Below are positions 45,851 through 57,115 of a stretch of 64,000 nt of DNA, piece by piece (the first letter of the stretch is position 1; the number at the start of each line of letters is the position of its first letter). The position numbers and the translations under genes are program-made. This stretch comes from Lamellibrachia columna (taxonomy: Eukaryota > Annelida > Polychaeta > Sabellida > Siboglinidae). The stretch is taken from contig OY759268.1 in the NCBI GenBank assembly GCA_963662155.1, forward strand, positions 3,269,501-3,333,500, read 5' to 3'. Below the pieces are notes generated by a model, which saw nothing but the letters and a program-made list of their open reading frames with translations, searched no databases and was not told the DNA's origin.

Positions 45851-48800
45851 TTACACCCACGTCCCTGACACTGGCTCGTAACGACGAGGCGGTCGACGCA
45901 ATCGTGGTGCGCGCAGGACTCGAGGCGATGACTGTTCCGGAGGTCGTGCAGAGGGAGTACGAGGTAGCGATGAAGGTGGCCCGTCGAAGGTTGCTGGAGG
46001 TGCATCTACGTCAGGAGTTGCGGTAGCTGGATGAATCTCTGGCGCAGCGGCTGCTGGAGAAGGCGGCGTTGTTGCTGCCTGGGGTTTTGAGACAGCAGGA
46101 GACGCTGGCGTAGCTGGTGGATGGAGCTCTGGCGCAGTGGCTGCATGATACTGATCCGGCGTGGTTGCTGTCATCGTGTATGGGCGTGGTTGGAGAGCAA
46201 GGTCGTTTGACGCGGGACACCGAGATGACAGTGGCTCGCCGATAGATGTAGAGGGCTGGACAAATTGCCTTAAGAACCGTCTGTTGAGGAGGGTGAGTCG
46301 GCCCGAGCCGTCAATCTTGACCAGGTACTGTTCATTGTCTCCTACGTCCACGACGACGCCTGATCTGTCCCATTTGTTCGGATGGGGCCCACGCTGGTTT
46401 TGGACATATACTCTCGCGCCGATCACCAGGGGCGGTAGGGCCTGCGAGTGGGCATTTAGGGCCTCAGAGGTGCGCGCGAATCGAGCGCGCATAGCATTCT
46501 CCTTTGCCGACCAAGCCTCACGCTACATCGGGCGGATGGATGGATTCTCAAACTTAGTACACCTGTTGACGAATGAGAACGCGTCTCTGATGGGTCTGCC
46601 AAATATCACTTCCGCAGGGGATACGTTACAATCGGGGTCGGGTGTGTTCCTGAGTTGCAGCATGGCTCGTAACAGCCCATCATTATCTAGCGAGCCGGTC
46701 GGGCCTATGTTATCCATAAGAGTGCGCTTAGCCTTCTTGACCGCTACTTCAGCCCGGTCGTTAGACTGCGGAAAGGCAACCGAAGATATGCGATGGTGGA
46801 CCCCCCCATCGCGACAGGAAGTTGGAGGTTTCGGAAGCTGTGAATTCAGGGCCCCCATCACTTGACAGGATTTCAGGGACGCCGAAAGTGGCGAACATCT
46901 GGCGAAGACAGGCAATGAGGCCAGTAGCTCCGGAGTAGGGTGTCCCCGGGGGCGTTTTGTAGATGTCCACCCAACCCGACAGACGGTCACCAACGACGAG
47001 ATAATGGCATCCACCGTAATCGCAGAAGTCCGCGAAAACTGACTCAAACGGAGTCGACGGCGTGTCAAGCGCCGCTGGGGGAGTCGCAGCTTGTGACGGT
47101 GCTGTTTTGTTGCATGAGCGACATCTATCTCGGGTCTCCTGAATGGCGGTGGATATGCCCGGCCAGAATACGATCGAACGGGCACGGGATTCCATCGATG
47201 ACACTCTCTGGTGGGCAGAATGGAGAGTGCGAAGTACCTCGTTACGAAGGGAGGGAGGAATTACCACCCGATCCTGGTATAGGACGGCCCCGTCTGAGAC
47301 ACAAAGGCTCTCGCGGTACATCCAGAATGCCGCAACGGTGTCGTCCGTTTCGCGACGTGTGTCTGGGAAGCCTTCTTCAATGGCCACCATGAGAAGGCGC
47401 ATGCCAGGATCTGATGACGTCTCCATGGCGATGCGCCGATGCGCTCCCAGGATAGCGCGGTGAATGATGAAGCATCGCGACGAATGGCTGCGATAATTGC
47501 GCACTCCGCAGAATCCATTCCGGAGCATATGGTGAGACTTGTGAGCTCTGCATACTCACTTTGTGATGGATGGCGAGATGTTGCATCAGCAGCGGTGTTT
47601 GTCTTCCCGGGGAGATGCGTCACTTCGAAATGCCAAGGCAGTGTCCGTTGTTTGAGGCGAAATATCCGAGAATTTTTAATTTCGTCGAGTGTTCGGTCGC
47701 CAAGGATCTTGACCAGAGGCTTGTGCTCAGTGACGACGACAAGGTCATCGCAGCCCTGTGTGAAGTAGCGTGACTGTTCTAGGCTCCATGCAACAGCCAA
47801 GGCCTCGCCCTCTATTGGCGCGTAGCGTTGCTCGGTAGGGGTAAGGAAACGGGAGCCCGCCAAGGTTATCTTCCATCCATCATCGCAACACCCCGGCAAG
47901 GTCGTTGCACAATCACAATGTTTTTGACTAAGGAAATAACCGATCCCGAGCTTCGACCAATCGGGTCGAAGGCACGTCCGTCTTCGTAGGTCGAAGATCT
48001 CGACACCATATCTGATTGCCTCGCTAATGCTCGACTTTGAGGCTTGGAATGCGCTCTCCAGGTCTACTGACCAACGGAAGGGTGTCTTTGGGCTCAAGAA
48101 TGGCTTGAATGGTCTCATGATATCCCGGAGTTGAGCATAGTTCGTCACTTGGTTAACCAAACCAAACCAGGACCGGACGTCGGTCGTGGATGTTGGTGTC
48201 GGGAAATCCCGGATAGCGTCCAGATATTTCGGGAGTGGCTCAATCGTAGCGTTGGAGATGCGGAATCCGGCGAAGTCTACGGTACGTTGTGCGAACTGGA
48301 ATTTGTCCGGGTTGAGGACTACCCCTGCTCTGCCGACGAGGATGAGGTAATCTATGGTCCTCCACCAATGATTCTGTAGCTCAACATCCCAGTGAACGGT
48401 GTCATCGATGCATCGCTCCTTGCGCTGGAAGTTGGCAATGATCTCATCAAAATGGCGGTTGTACCCGTCCCGAGATGATAGGAAGCCTTGTGGTGCACGA
48501 GTGTATCGGCATCTGCCGAAAGGGGTGATGAACGTCGTCAGGTGCCTGTCCGAATCTCGGAGGGGAACAGAATGATAGCCGTTCCAAGCATCCGTTACGG
48601 TTTTCCAGGATTCGCCGGGCACGCGTCTCGCCAGATGGAATGGAGATTCACTGGAGAATGTTTCGCGTGCACAATGCTTGTTCAGTGGGGAAAGGTCGAC
48701 AGTCCTTCGTGGGGAGCCGTTCTGTTTCCGGGTGACCACCATTCGGTGACACCATGTCACAGCTTCACCATGTGGCACACGTTCGATGACGCCATGGGCC

Positions 48801-49929
48801 TCGTCACGCAGGAGATCCTGGTGTACGCGCTCCTGCCAATGCACAGGGATCAAGGCCGGGGTGTGCACCGCCTTAGGAGTTGCACCTTCCTTGAGATGGA
48901 TCTCCACTGGGGGCCCTGCCATGCAGGGCAGGGGGCGGTGAGGGCATGTGTTGAATGTTGACGATGCAAATTCCTGGAGTAGCCATGCCTTCATCTTTGC
49001 GTTATTTGCCTCCGTGCAATCGAAGGGAAGAACGGTTGGACGATTGGGGACTATAGTGCGTGGAGGGCATGAGCAGGGTCCGTCGCTCTCAGCAAGGGCC
49101 GATACGCACCCAGCGTTACTGGCACGGAGTCCACAGTCCTGTTGATTGCGGGGGCCAGGAGGTCCGTCGATGGAGGGTGCAGAAGCTGGAATGCGCGGTA
49201 ACGGGCCGATCGAGGGGAAGTCGAAAGGGACGATGCCAAGGTCCACCATGGCCTCGCAGCTGAGGTAGAACCCGTGCGCGGCTGGACTCACATACACCAT
49301 TGTCGCGCAGGACTGTCGATCATTAGCAGAAGACGATGCTCTGAGGCGGAGAACCACGGCCCCAGTGATTTCAATACGCGTCTTATTGGCCGCGGTCAAG
49401 TCAACAGACACAGGCAAGAGGTCTGCTGCAGAGAATCCAGCAGCCAGGAACCCTGACATCGACCATAGGCATGATTGCGCGCCGGTATCGGCTATGGCCG
49501 TGATGATTGACGGGTTGGTTCTGGGGCATGGGCGTCCGAAGGCGAGGTAGTCTGATGGTGTCACGGAGACCTGCACCTGGAGTGTCGGGTGGTCGAGGAA
49601 CCGCGTCTTTCGCCACTCGCCTTTAGACCAGATGTGGTGCGACAATTTCACAGATGATTGCGCGGGTGGCTCGTTGGCGGGTCGCCGACGTCGACGACGG
49701 CGACGACGGCGATGCTGGCATGGAGCACTAGTAAAGGCCGACACTTGGGTGAGCGTGGTAGCAACTTCCGGCTGTGGCGGCTGCATGTTGCGGTTGCGTG
49801 GTCGCTCGCTCGGGCGCCTTCCGCGGCGTGCTCGGTAGCAGGCGAGACAGACGCGGTGTGGTTTGGTGTTCCATCCTCTTGCGCCCTCAGAAAACAGAGC
49901 GAATACCGTCTTGCAATCGGGGCAGATCG
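45851..49929 (-). pseudogene. Pol gene, right copy (protease-RT-RNase H-integrase), frameshifted
   Basis: The largest frame (841 codons, 49786-47261) has an Arg run, the aspartic protease motif IADTGAQSCLW (DTG at 100-102), RT VDLSPLNKH (about 364), TDAWNGYHSVPL (about 398), RAPQGFLSS and RCIDDTVHWD (IDD at 460-462). RNase H follows: RPDWSKLGIGYF (about 606), IEGEALAVAW (about 657), VVTEHKPL (Glu where the left copy has Asp) and AADATSRH. An 8-bp insertion at about 47430 shifts into integrase: LHSAHQRVSS, WPGIS and CRSCNK (zinc-binding), VFADFCDYGG, SSDGGPEF and DRAEVAVKK (catalytic D, D, E). One extra C at about 46801-46807 shifts again, and a TAG (46523-46525) precedes the C-terminal domain with PNKWDRSGVVVDVGDNEQYL. 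Confidence 0.92.
49838..49924 (-). other. Zinc-ribbon-like CPDC...CLAC segment between gag and protease (right copy)
   Basis: In the frame that leads into pol, CPDC is followed about 21 residues later by CLAC, with EGARGWNTKPH between. This C-X2-C / C-X2-C arrangement stands where most elements have CCHC knuckles. It lies in the -1 frame relative to the gag frame. The left copy has the same segment at 44519-44605. Confidence 0.7.
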
Positions 49930-50718
49930 CTGTCTGACCACGTCCCGGCTGGGAAGATACAGCGCGGGTACCGAGGTCGTTGTGATTCTTTTGAAAGACG
50001 AGATGCCAGCAGCCGATGAAGGAAGGGCGTTTCGCGCCATCTCTTTTCCCTCAACTAGGGTAATGACATCGTTCACGGTGCGCTCGAGTATTTTGTCTGC
50101 CCCGAGGATTTCACGGCGAATATCCATGTCGGCGATCCCGGCGATGAGGACGTCCCTGACGATTATTTATGTGAAGTCGACAGCGGTTGGAACCGGGCAG
50201 GCACATTGGACGGAGTAGGCGCAAGTTTCGGCCTTACCGCGTACACGGGCTGCAAACGACCGGAAAGATTCTTCGCGCTCTTGGCGGAGGAGAACCAGCT
50301 CAGCCCGGTTGACGCCGGTGGCGACAGCTGTCACCGCCATGGCTTTCATTGCAGCCATCAGCTCACCTGTGGGCTTCACGATAATGCCAGGGTCCGATTT
50401 TAGTAGTCCATTCCCGAGTTCATCGGCCGCACACTGGAATAGCTGGGAGGAGGAGTTGTGGGGATCGATGCCCGATCCCAGGGCAAACGCGACCCATCGG
50501 CGTGAAAAAACATTCCATTGTTCCTCTGAGACTCCCACATCGACCCGGGGCTGGTTCAATTTCGGCCCTCGTCATGCAGCAGCTGGTCCGGTGTAGGCCT
50601 GCTGGACGAGATGGACAGATTTGTGGTTGCCCAAGAGCGCGATCGCTACTTCTTGGGGTTTCTGTCCAGTCGAGAAGCCACAGCCCGGCACGACACACTG
50701 GATGTCTATGGTCGCCAT
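49930..50718 (-). pseudogene. Gag-like gene, right copy (two nonsense codons)
   Basis: Structural protein of the element. It probably starts at 50718 with MATIDIQCVVPGCGFSTGQ (a Cys pair that may bind metal). It continues after an in-frame TGA (50572-50574) with PRVDVGVSEEQWNVFSRRW, FRSFAARVRGKAETC and, after a TAA (50167-50169), DVLIAGIADMDIRREILGAD and VEGKEMARNAL. These blocks match the gag of K02A2.6-like elements. Both stops sit at the same sites in the left copy. Each is consistent with a C-to-T change on the coding strand. Confidence 0.85.
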
Positions 50719-50764
50719 GCTCAGCTCAAGGGATGACGCGGGTTGCACTCGTTGCCGCAAATGA

Positions 50765-50778
50765 CGTGCAGTTGATCA
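50765..50778 (-). other. Candidate primer binding site, non-tRNA type
   Basis: The bases abutting the 5' LTR in element orientation read TGATCAACTGCACG. They do not begin with TGG, the complement of a tRNA CCA end. They can pair with CAG(T/C)TGATCA inside the LTR, extended by GTGC beyond a 3-base bulge. That suggests self-priming as in Tf1/sushi elements. The same site is at 45446-45459 for the left copy. Confidence 0.45.
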
Positions 50779-51135
50779 TGAAGAAAACCACTCTCCTTCA
50801 GATGACAGTTGTCTTTAATCAGGAAATGATCAGCTGTTGCACTCTGAAAGGAGTAACAAAATAACATGAATACTAAATACTAGCTAACTAAGCTAAACAG
50901 CATTGACAGTGAAATGTGCGTATAGTAATGTATCTTGTACCTCAATGTAATGTCATCAGCACACAGTGTTCACTGTCGACCCATTCGTGTGGCAGGCTAC
51001 TGGCACAATGTACCAGTGCAATTGACTGCAGTGGGCACTTGATGTCCAACCATGCATAACGATACGCATCACTGACCAGTGACTACCACAGATCTATAGG
51101 CCATACACTTGTAGGCCACTTGCTACATCTCATCA
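50779..51135 (-). repeat. LTR 3 (5' LTR of the right copy)
   Basis: Outermost 5' LTR in element orientation. Would drive transcription of the right copy and, by read-through, of the whole tandem. Confidence 0.95.
50814..50879 (-). promoter_or_regulatory. LTR core promoter and polyadenylation motifs
   Basis: On the minus strand the LTR has a TATA-like TATTTAG (50879-50873). About 34 bases on is an initiator-like TCAGAG (50847-50842), followed by CAGCTGATCA (50836-50827) and an ATTAAA polyadenylation variant (50819-50814). This spacing is plausible for a short R region. LTR1 and LTR2 carry the same arrangement. Based on motif spacing only. Confidence 0.45.
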
Positions 51136-51140
51136 AAATC
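51136..51140. other. Target-site duplication, right (AAATC)
   Basis: Follows the CA end of the right LTR and matches the left flank. No such pair surrounds the middle LTR. Confidence 0.85.
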
Positions 51141-53115
51141 AAAGAAAAACATTTATCTCGATAAATCACAGAAGGAAATCCACATCGCAATGCAACACAT
51201 TAATTGATATGTCACCGAGACATGCCCCCGTATGTGAGGGGAAGAATTTCAAGTGAACTGAATTACATATAATGCACTTTAGTCATAAAGCCCACACTGC
51301 TTGCTGTGCCGGAGATATAGGAAATCTTACAAGTGTTTCACAAAATGTGGGGTATTTTCATCAATACAACACTAAAATTGTCAACTAATTTTTTATTAAG
51401 ATATATATATATTTTTTTAAATATGCACTGTTTTTGGGCAAAAAGCTAGCATTTCAGTGTATTTCACAACATTGATAGGTAATATTGAGCGTTCAAAGTA
51501 CAACGAATTATGGTATGTGTGAAAACAAGCTATATATCTGACAAGTTTCCATGTGAACATTTGGCATTTCTGACACGGATGACCCAATTTCAAGTCACTG
51601 AAGGTGCCAACTGCCTGTCAACGAGATAGAACAGGATGCTGCCTGTTTGGGGCTTTTGGGTGTCTACTGTTGCAACTACAGTGATGATAAGCCTACTTTT
51701 TGCTCAGATTTCAACTACAGGAGGTTGTAAATTCTATTCAGAATCTACATTGCGGTATTTTCTCAGCCAATAGCTGTGCAGCATGACAGACAAGTGGTCT
51801 ACCCCACTAAAATTATGGCCATTGCTTAAATGTCAGTTGGACAGATTGCTCCCAGGTCAGTCAGATAGTAAAAGTTTTTGACTCTGATACAGATATCAGC
51901 ATGGAGAGGAAAAGCGAAGGTGTGGGGAAGTTCCAAATAGCCAAAAATGAGAGGAGATGTGGCTTTCAGAAGGGGCACACTGTGCCAGGATATTGTGGTT
52001 CTACACATACAGAATAAATTGTGCACCTTGGGGGCTTCACTTTGAAGGAGAGGATTTGATGTCACCTGTCCAGGGCATGATAACTGCACAGCAGCATTGA
52101 CATTGTATTGCTATGGAGGTGACTGCAAGATATGCAGGTACTCCTCTATAGCCTGCACAGGTGGGAAAGGAAACTGGTGGAAAAAATCAATGTACTCTCC
52201 ACTATCTCAACATGACCAGTGGAGACAGGATTACACTGAGAAAGATTCTGCAATAAGATAAGGGGGAAATGCACTAGCGTTAACAAAACTGTGTCTTAAC
52301 ACAAACCGAAATGATGGCCTGAACAGAGGGTTGAGTGCTGCTCTACCAAAAAATGTGAACTTCAGTCGCAATGTCAAGGGACGTGCCTGTGCAGCCATTG
52401 ACAGGCTGAATTATGGAGCGGGGGACTCTCTACTGTGGAAATTGGAGAGAAGCAAAGCTCCGATTAGTAAAGGTGGAAGTGTGCCACACACTCCCCCCAC
52501 ATGTATGTGAGGAGAGTTCAAAAGAGAATTACCTCATAGCCCTGCGAGCACAATGAAGCATGGACACACAGACAGACAGGCAAGCAGCTGAGCATGCAAA
52601 AACACACAAACTGGTGAGTAATGATAAGACTGGCTTAATTAATTGATTGATTTGTCTCTCACCTGTTCAACTGCACAATTTCTAAATACACTGTGGGTAA
52701 TGACCATGACCAAAACAATGCTGCTCTCTCACACACTGTCTTCTATTGTTGTTTATATGCAGTGGCACCAGTAATATATGCTGTGGATTAACACACAAGC
52801 TGACATTGCAAATATGGCTACAACTTAGATGTCTAGGAATCTTTGATAAATTATGGTGTAGCATATACATTAATCTATATACAAGAACTGTCTTCCATTT
52901 CCCAGCTGGAAAGTTCACACATATGACACCATACTGGGCTAGCTAGCCTATACAATATGCTTTAAAACACCCAGTCCATAACATGCAACTGCAATTTCTT
53001 GACAAGACAGTGTTAAACTTGATTCTCCACCTATATTTTCTCACAAAAAATGTCATCCATGCTTGTTTTACCACGATGCGTTGCCTTGGTAACAAGCCAG
53101 TCAAAATTTCATATT
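51141..53115. other. Interval right of the gypsy tandem, no recognised gene
   Basis: Several frames of 65-90 codons on both strands, none resembling a family. CACACAGACAGACAGGCA-like sequence at about 52562 recalls 32490-32505. I see no other repeats. Confidence 0.5.
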
Positions 53116-53214
53116 GGGCACGGACCACAGTCACTTTTCCCATAGACGACCATTATAACATTCTTGCGCCTACATTGAAAATTTATCCTACAATTTTTTT
53201 TTTAATCCGTGCCC
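53116..53214. mobile_element. 99-bp deletion derivative of the 39674 TIR element
   Basis: Identical or nearly so to 39674-39762 (through CCTACAATTTTTTTTTT). It then jumps to TCCGTGCCC, the last nine bases of the right TIR. The interior was lost by a deletion joining the T run to the right end. Confidence 0.8.
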
Positions 53215-54587
53215 ATACACGGGTGATTCTTGACGAAAGTGTAGTGACTGCGACAAACGGTGGCGTCACATCCCGCAGCCTGAATAACCGAGGCTATTGA
53301 AATGGTTAGTGGCGCCACAGGTGGGGAATTTGGGCTTAAGAGTCCGCCATCTTTCGGATAGACAAGTGTGACGGAGTAACGGGATATTCATTTATCTTCC
53401 GGACTTGCTCGTTATTGTGAAATATTACGACGGTCAGCGGTGTATAGCGTCATTTCAGAAACGTTACGTTTTAAAACATACTTACTAAAACATTTATCAA
53501 ACATGTTTATGATATTCGGCCACCGTTTTACAGTGCCAGTGGCCACGTTTTTCCACGACTACGATTAGCGTCTTTGAGTTTGGGCATCGCCGCCAGAGGC
53601 AGCGAAGGTAAGGCAGAATGTTTTGTAGCAGTGTTTTAATTTTAAACAAAATTACTGGCCTAACAGTATTCTTATTTAATACAATGCAGGTGTTTCTGCC
53701 TATATTTAGACTTACTGGAGTGTAGGTAGAATTAGCTAATGGTAAGAATTTGGTTCGAAGAACGTCACAAATTGGTGCCACCAAAAATAAGGATGTCAAT
53801 GAAAATTTCAAATTGCAAATCTTTTTACGAGATGGTGGTAGCTATGATAAATTTAATTGTGAAAAAAGTTTAAGAATTGAAGTACTTTTTTAAAGACGTA
53901 AATACGTTTTTTAGATTATTGGCACTGAACCTAAAAACGGCACCAAAATGTGGCATTTTTTATAGCCACTAATAAAAACACCTATGTTCAAAGTTAATCG
54001 AACAAAGTCAAAGAAGAGTTGGGCTGAACTGAAGTTGATGTTGCGATTCCACCATCTGTACTCCTTTAGTGGTATGTGATTATGTACACAGTAATTGGCT
54101 CTGTAATCATGTAATAATAAGAAACCAGTAGTAACTACTGCTGTCACGGTTCCGGGTCTAGAACCAAAACTGTGGGTCCCAGTAGGTACTGCGGGTATTG
54201 GTTCTTTCTGGACCTGGAACTGTCACAGCACCAGTCATCAGTAATTAATTCACACATTGTGGTATTCTAACTGATCATCAGAGAATCACATTATTATTGA
54301 CTTTTTTAGAGTATGGTCAATTAGATGATTTATATAATAAATATGGTGAATTAATTAAAACAGATCAGAGCTTGATTCAAGACATGTGTTTGATCTGTCA
54401 TGCATTTAGTATCCTGGCTATGTTTGACATAAATATTAGTTTACACAAAGGTAGGGCAATGTAGGGAATTTATACATAGGAGCCAGTTAATTGCAGATTC
54501 TAACTTTGAGTTCCGTCCTGATTGGCTAAAGAAGAAAGGACGGAACAGGTCAACTCTTGTGCTAGCATCTGTCGCCTAAAAATATAT
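53215..54587. other. Unclassified interval
   Basis: A 104-codon minus frame (53497-53811) has no recognised domain. At 54149-54219 GGTTCCGGGTCTAGAACCA and an inverted, imperfect partner form a possible hairpin. The rest shows nothing. Confidence 0.45.
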
Positions 54588-55975
54588 ATAAATGATTTGG
54601 AGGATGATCTAGCAAAGTATTCAAATTTGCAGAAAAAAGAAAAATATTCAGAAAAGTTACTAATGATACAGATAAACAAAGTTTACAGCATGATCTAGAA
54701 AATTAGTTAAAAAGCAAGGTAATGTCTAACCAATCTTTTATGTTTTTTGTAAGAAATGACAAAGTGGGTAGATGACAGTGGATGTTGTCTACTTAGATTT
54801 TCAGAAATCTTTTGATAAAGTGCCACATCAAAGATTGTTACTTAAACTAAAAGCCCATGGTATAGGTAATGATGTAATCAATTGGATAGAAAAGTGGCTT
54901 ACACACAGAAGACAGAGAGTAATAGTAGATGGTGAGATTTCAAACTGGAAATCTGTTTTGAGTGGGGTACCACAGGGATCAGTATTAGGATCAGTATTAG
55001 TTTTTAATATATATCTATATATATATGTATATATATATAAATGATTTGGAAGATGACATATCTAGCAAAGTACTCAAATTAGCAGGTTACACAAAATTAT
55101 TCAGAAAGGTTACTAATGATACAGATAAACAAAGTTTACAGGATGATCTAGATAAATTAGTTAAATGGTCAGAAAAATGGCAGATGTTATTCAATTTCGG
55201 GAATTGTAAATGTATACACATAGGACATGGAAACATGGAAAAAGAATATAAAATGGGGGATGCTGTACTAGGTAGAACTACACAAGAAAAGATCCTAGGA
55301 GTAACATTTAGTGCTGACATGAAAGTTTCAGAGCAATGTGGGATTGCTGCTTCGAAAGGAAATCAAATCCTAGGGCTAATTAGGTGAACTATCATGTATA
55401 ACGAGAAACAGCTAATTGTACCCCTGTCCAGAGCAATAGTTAGACCACATTTGGAATATTTTAGCATGGAGGCCATATCGTAAAAAGGACATAGACAAGC
55501 TAGAAAGAATATAACGAAGAGCAACTAAAATGATTCCAGAATTGAGAGACCTTAGTTACGAAAGTCGCTTATTACAATGTGGTTTGACAACCCTAGAGAC
55601 CAGGAGACTAAGAGGAGACCAAATAGAAGTGTTTAATATAGTGAATGGTTATGAGAATGTTGACAGGAATACATGTATGTTCTTCAAACTTAAAGAAGGC
55701 AGTAGAACCAGAGGACACAAAGCAGCATTAGTTAAGGAGCAGTGTAGGTAGGACATGAGAAAGTACTCTTTCTCACAAAGGGTGATAAATAAATGGAACA
55801 AACTGCCAAATGATTGAGTTAATGCTAGTATTGTGAATATGTTTAGAAATAGAATTGACAGATATTTGCTCAGATGAGAAAATTGTTGGACTCTCCATAA
55901 GCCAATGGCTTCCTTGTCCACTTGCCATTTGGAACTTGTTGTTCGGGATGCAGTCTTGTTAAATCCTTGTTAAAG
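54588..55975 (+). pseudogene. CR1-like LINE with scrambled 5' end
   Basis: The first 120 bp (54588-54708) matches RT sequence of the YINDLEDD to DDL(E)KL region. The next block (54712-54990) is an earlier part of the same protein: VYLDFQKSFDKVPHQRLLLK and SGVPQGSVLG. The order then runs normally from 55030: YINDLEDDISSKVLK, EKWQMLFNFGNCKC, KVSEQCGIAASKGNQ, RDLSYESRLLQCG. A TA-rich expansion of about 30 bp splits the FLIYINDL block, the FADD box is altered, and several stops follow. The 3' UTR ends in CTTGTTAAATCCTTGTTAAA. Confidence 0.87.
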
Positions 55976-56098
55976 TGTTGATGTCTTCACCTTCCTGCTG
56001 ATCTCTTGTTGTATTCAAGTGTTAGTGTCTTCACATAAAATCATATATTTTTTATGCCCTACATTTACTATTTTATTTATAAATATACATCTTTTAGA

Positions 56099-56395
56099 TC
56101 CTTGCTATGTGCTGTTGGCAAGCACCAATGTCTCCTTGGTATGTGCTGTCGACAAGTACCGATGTCTCCTTGCTATGTACTGTCAGCAAGCACCAATGTC
56201 TCCTTGCTATGTGCTGTATCCAAGCACCAACATCTCCCTGCTATGTGCTGTTAGCAAGCACCAATGTCTCCTTGGTATGTGCTGTCGACAAGCACCAATG
56301 TCTTCTTGCTATGTGCCGTTGGCAAGCACCAATGTATCCTTGGTATGTGCTGTAGTCAACTACCAAAATCTCCTTGCTTCTTGTGGTTGTAGGCA
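56099..56395. repeat. 34-bp minisatellite, about 8.7 units
   Basis: Units of TCCTTGCTATGTGCTGTTGG plus 14 further bases, with moderate divergence. With 34 bp per unit, all three plus frames are open and read the same Cys/Ser-rich peptide out of register. This is a repeat artefact unless expression is shown. Confidence 0.92.
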
Positions 56396-56744
56396 AGCAC
56401 AAAGAAAGCAGCCCAGCCGAGATCAAGAAGGTTCAGATGGAGGAACTTGCTGCAATGTTGTTTACCTCAAAAACCTGCTTGCACCATTCTTACATGCGTA
56501 CGACTTCTTCATGCAGACAGTCAAGAACATCAAACAAACTTGGCATACCAGTGTGTCCGGGTCTGTATTTGAATTTGTTTTGCTGTTTAAGGGTCAGACC
56601 ACAATAATACTGCCTGCTGTACTTTAGATGGTTGTAGCTACAGCCAATTTCAGTGATTTTTAACTGGGAAGTCACTTGATCTAGTCAGCCAGCAAGTTTC
56701 TGTTTTCTTTCTCCCTCCTCAATTAATTTAGCCCATTGTGAATC
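56396..56744. other. Interval with a weak exon-like segment
   Basis: An acceptor-like CTTGTGGTTGTAG precedes GCAAGCACAAAGAAAGCAG. One frame reads EIKKVQMEELAAMLFTSK, another KNLLAPFLHAYDFFMQTVK. They are in different frames, so no single exon is supported. I do not recognise either. Confidence 0.3.
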
Positions 56745-57115
56745 AGGGCCATTGGTGTTCATATCTGTAGAGTGTATGAATTGTTTAAAGGTATGAACAG
56801 TCAGCTTAATGTATATATATATTTTTAATTATTGAAAGAATTGACTTTGAACATTAAATCGGGTAACTTTGAAAGTGTGAATAGGTTTATGTCATAGTAT
56901 GTAGTTGGTTGGAGCCATGTTTGACCTTTTCCAGTGAATTCCACATGGGTCCAGTTGAATATATCTATTAGGTTGTCTGATGTATTTATAAAAACTAAAT
57001 GACACATTTGCACAAATGAGCAAGCATGTCATAGTGGATACTAGATAGGTTAGATTTTTTTCCGAAATTATTTTGAAATGAAGCAAGAGAAAAATCAAAT
57101 TGAGGATGGAGCTTG
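56745..57115. repeat. Dispersed repeat, copy 1 (partner at 59975)
   Basis: Shares an ordered series with 59975-60410: CATTGGTGT, GTGTATGAATTGTTTAAAG/GTGTGAATAGTTTG, ATTATTGAAAGAATTGACTTT, GTGGATACTAGATAGGTT and ATTTGAAATGA. Identity is moderate, with indels. Unknown family. Confidence 0.7.

Larger units (their letters stand above)
40165..51135 (-). mobile_element. Tandem Ty3/gypsy-like LTR retrotransposon: three LTRs, two internal regions
   Basis: Minus-strand element. Three 357-bp LTRs (40165-40521, 45460-45816, 50779-51135) enclose two internal regions of 4938 and 4962 bp. AAATC lies immediately outside both ends (40160-40164 and 51136-51140), a single 5-bp target duplication for the whole unit. 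The gene order read on the minus strand is gag-like, zinc-binding segment, protease, RT, RNase H, integrase, as in Ty3/gypsy. The internal length difference of 24 bp is fully explained by five indels: 15, 1, 1 and 8 bp longer on the right, 1 bp longer on the left. The family resembles elements often named K02A2.6-like in invertebrates. Confidence 0.95.

Noticed and set aside
40867..50864. Many plus-strand frames over the gypsy copies (for example 258, 191 and 234 codons)
   Set aside because: They are antisense shadows of gag-pol. The minus strand carries recognisable protease, RT, RNase H and integrase motifs.
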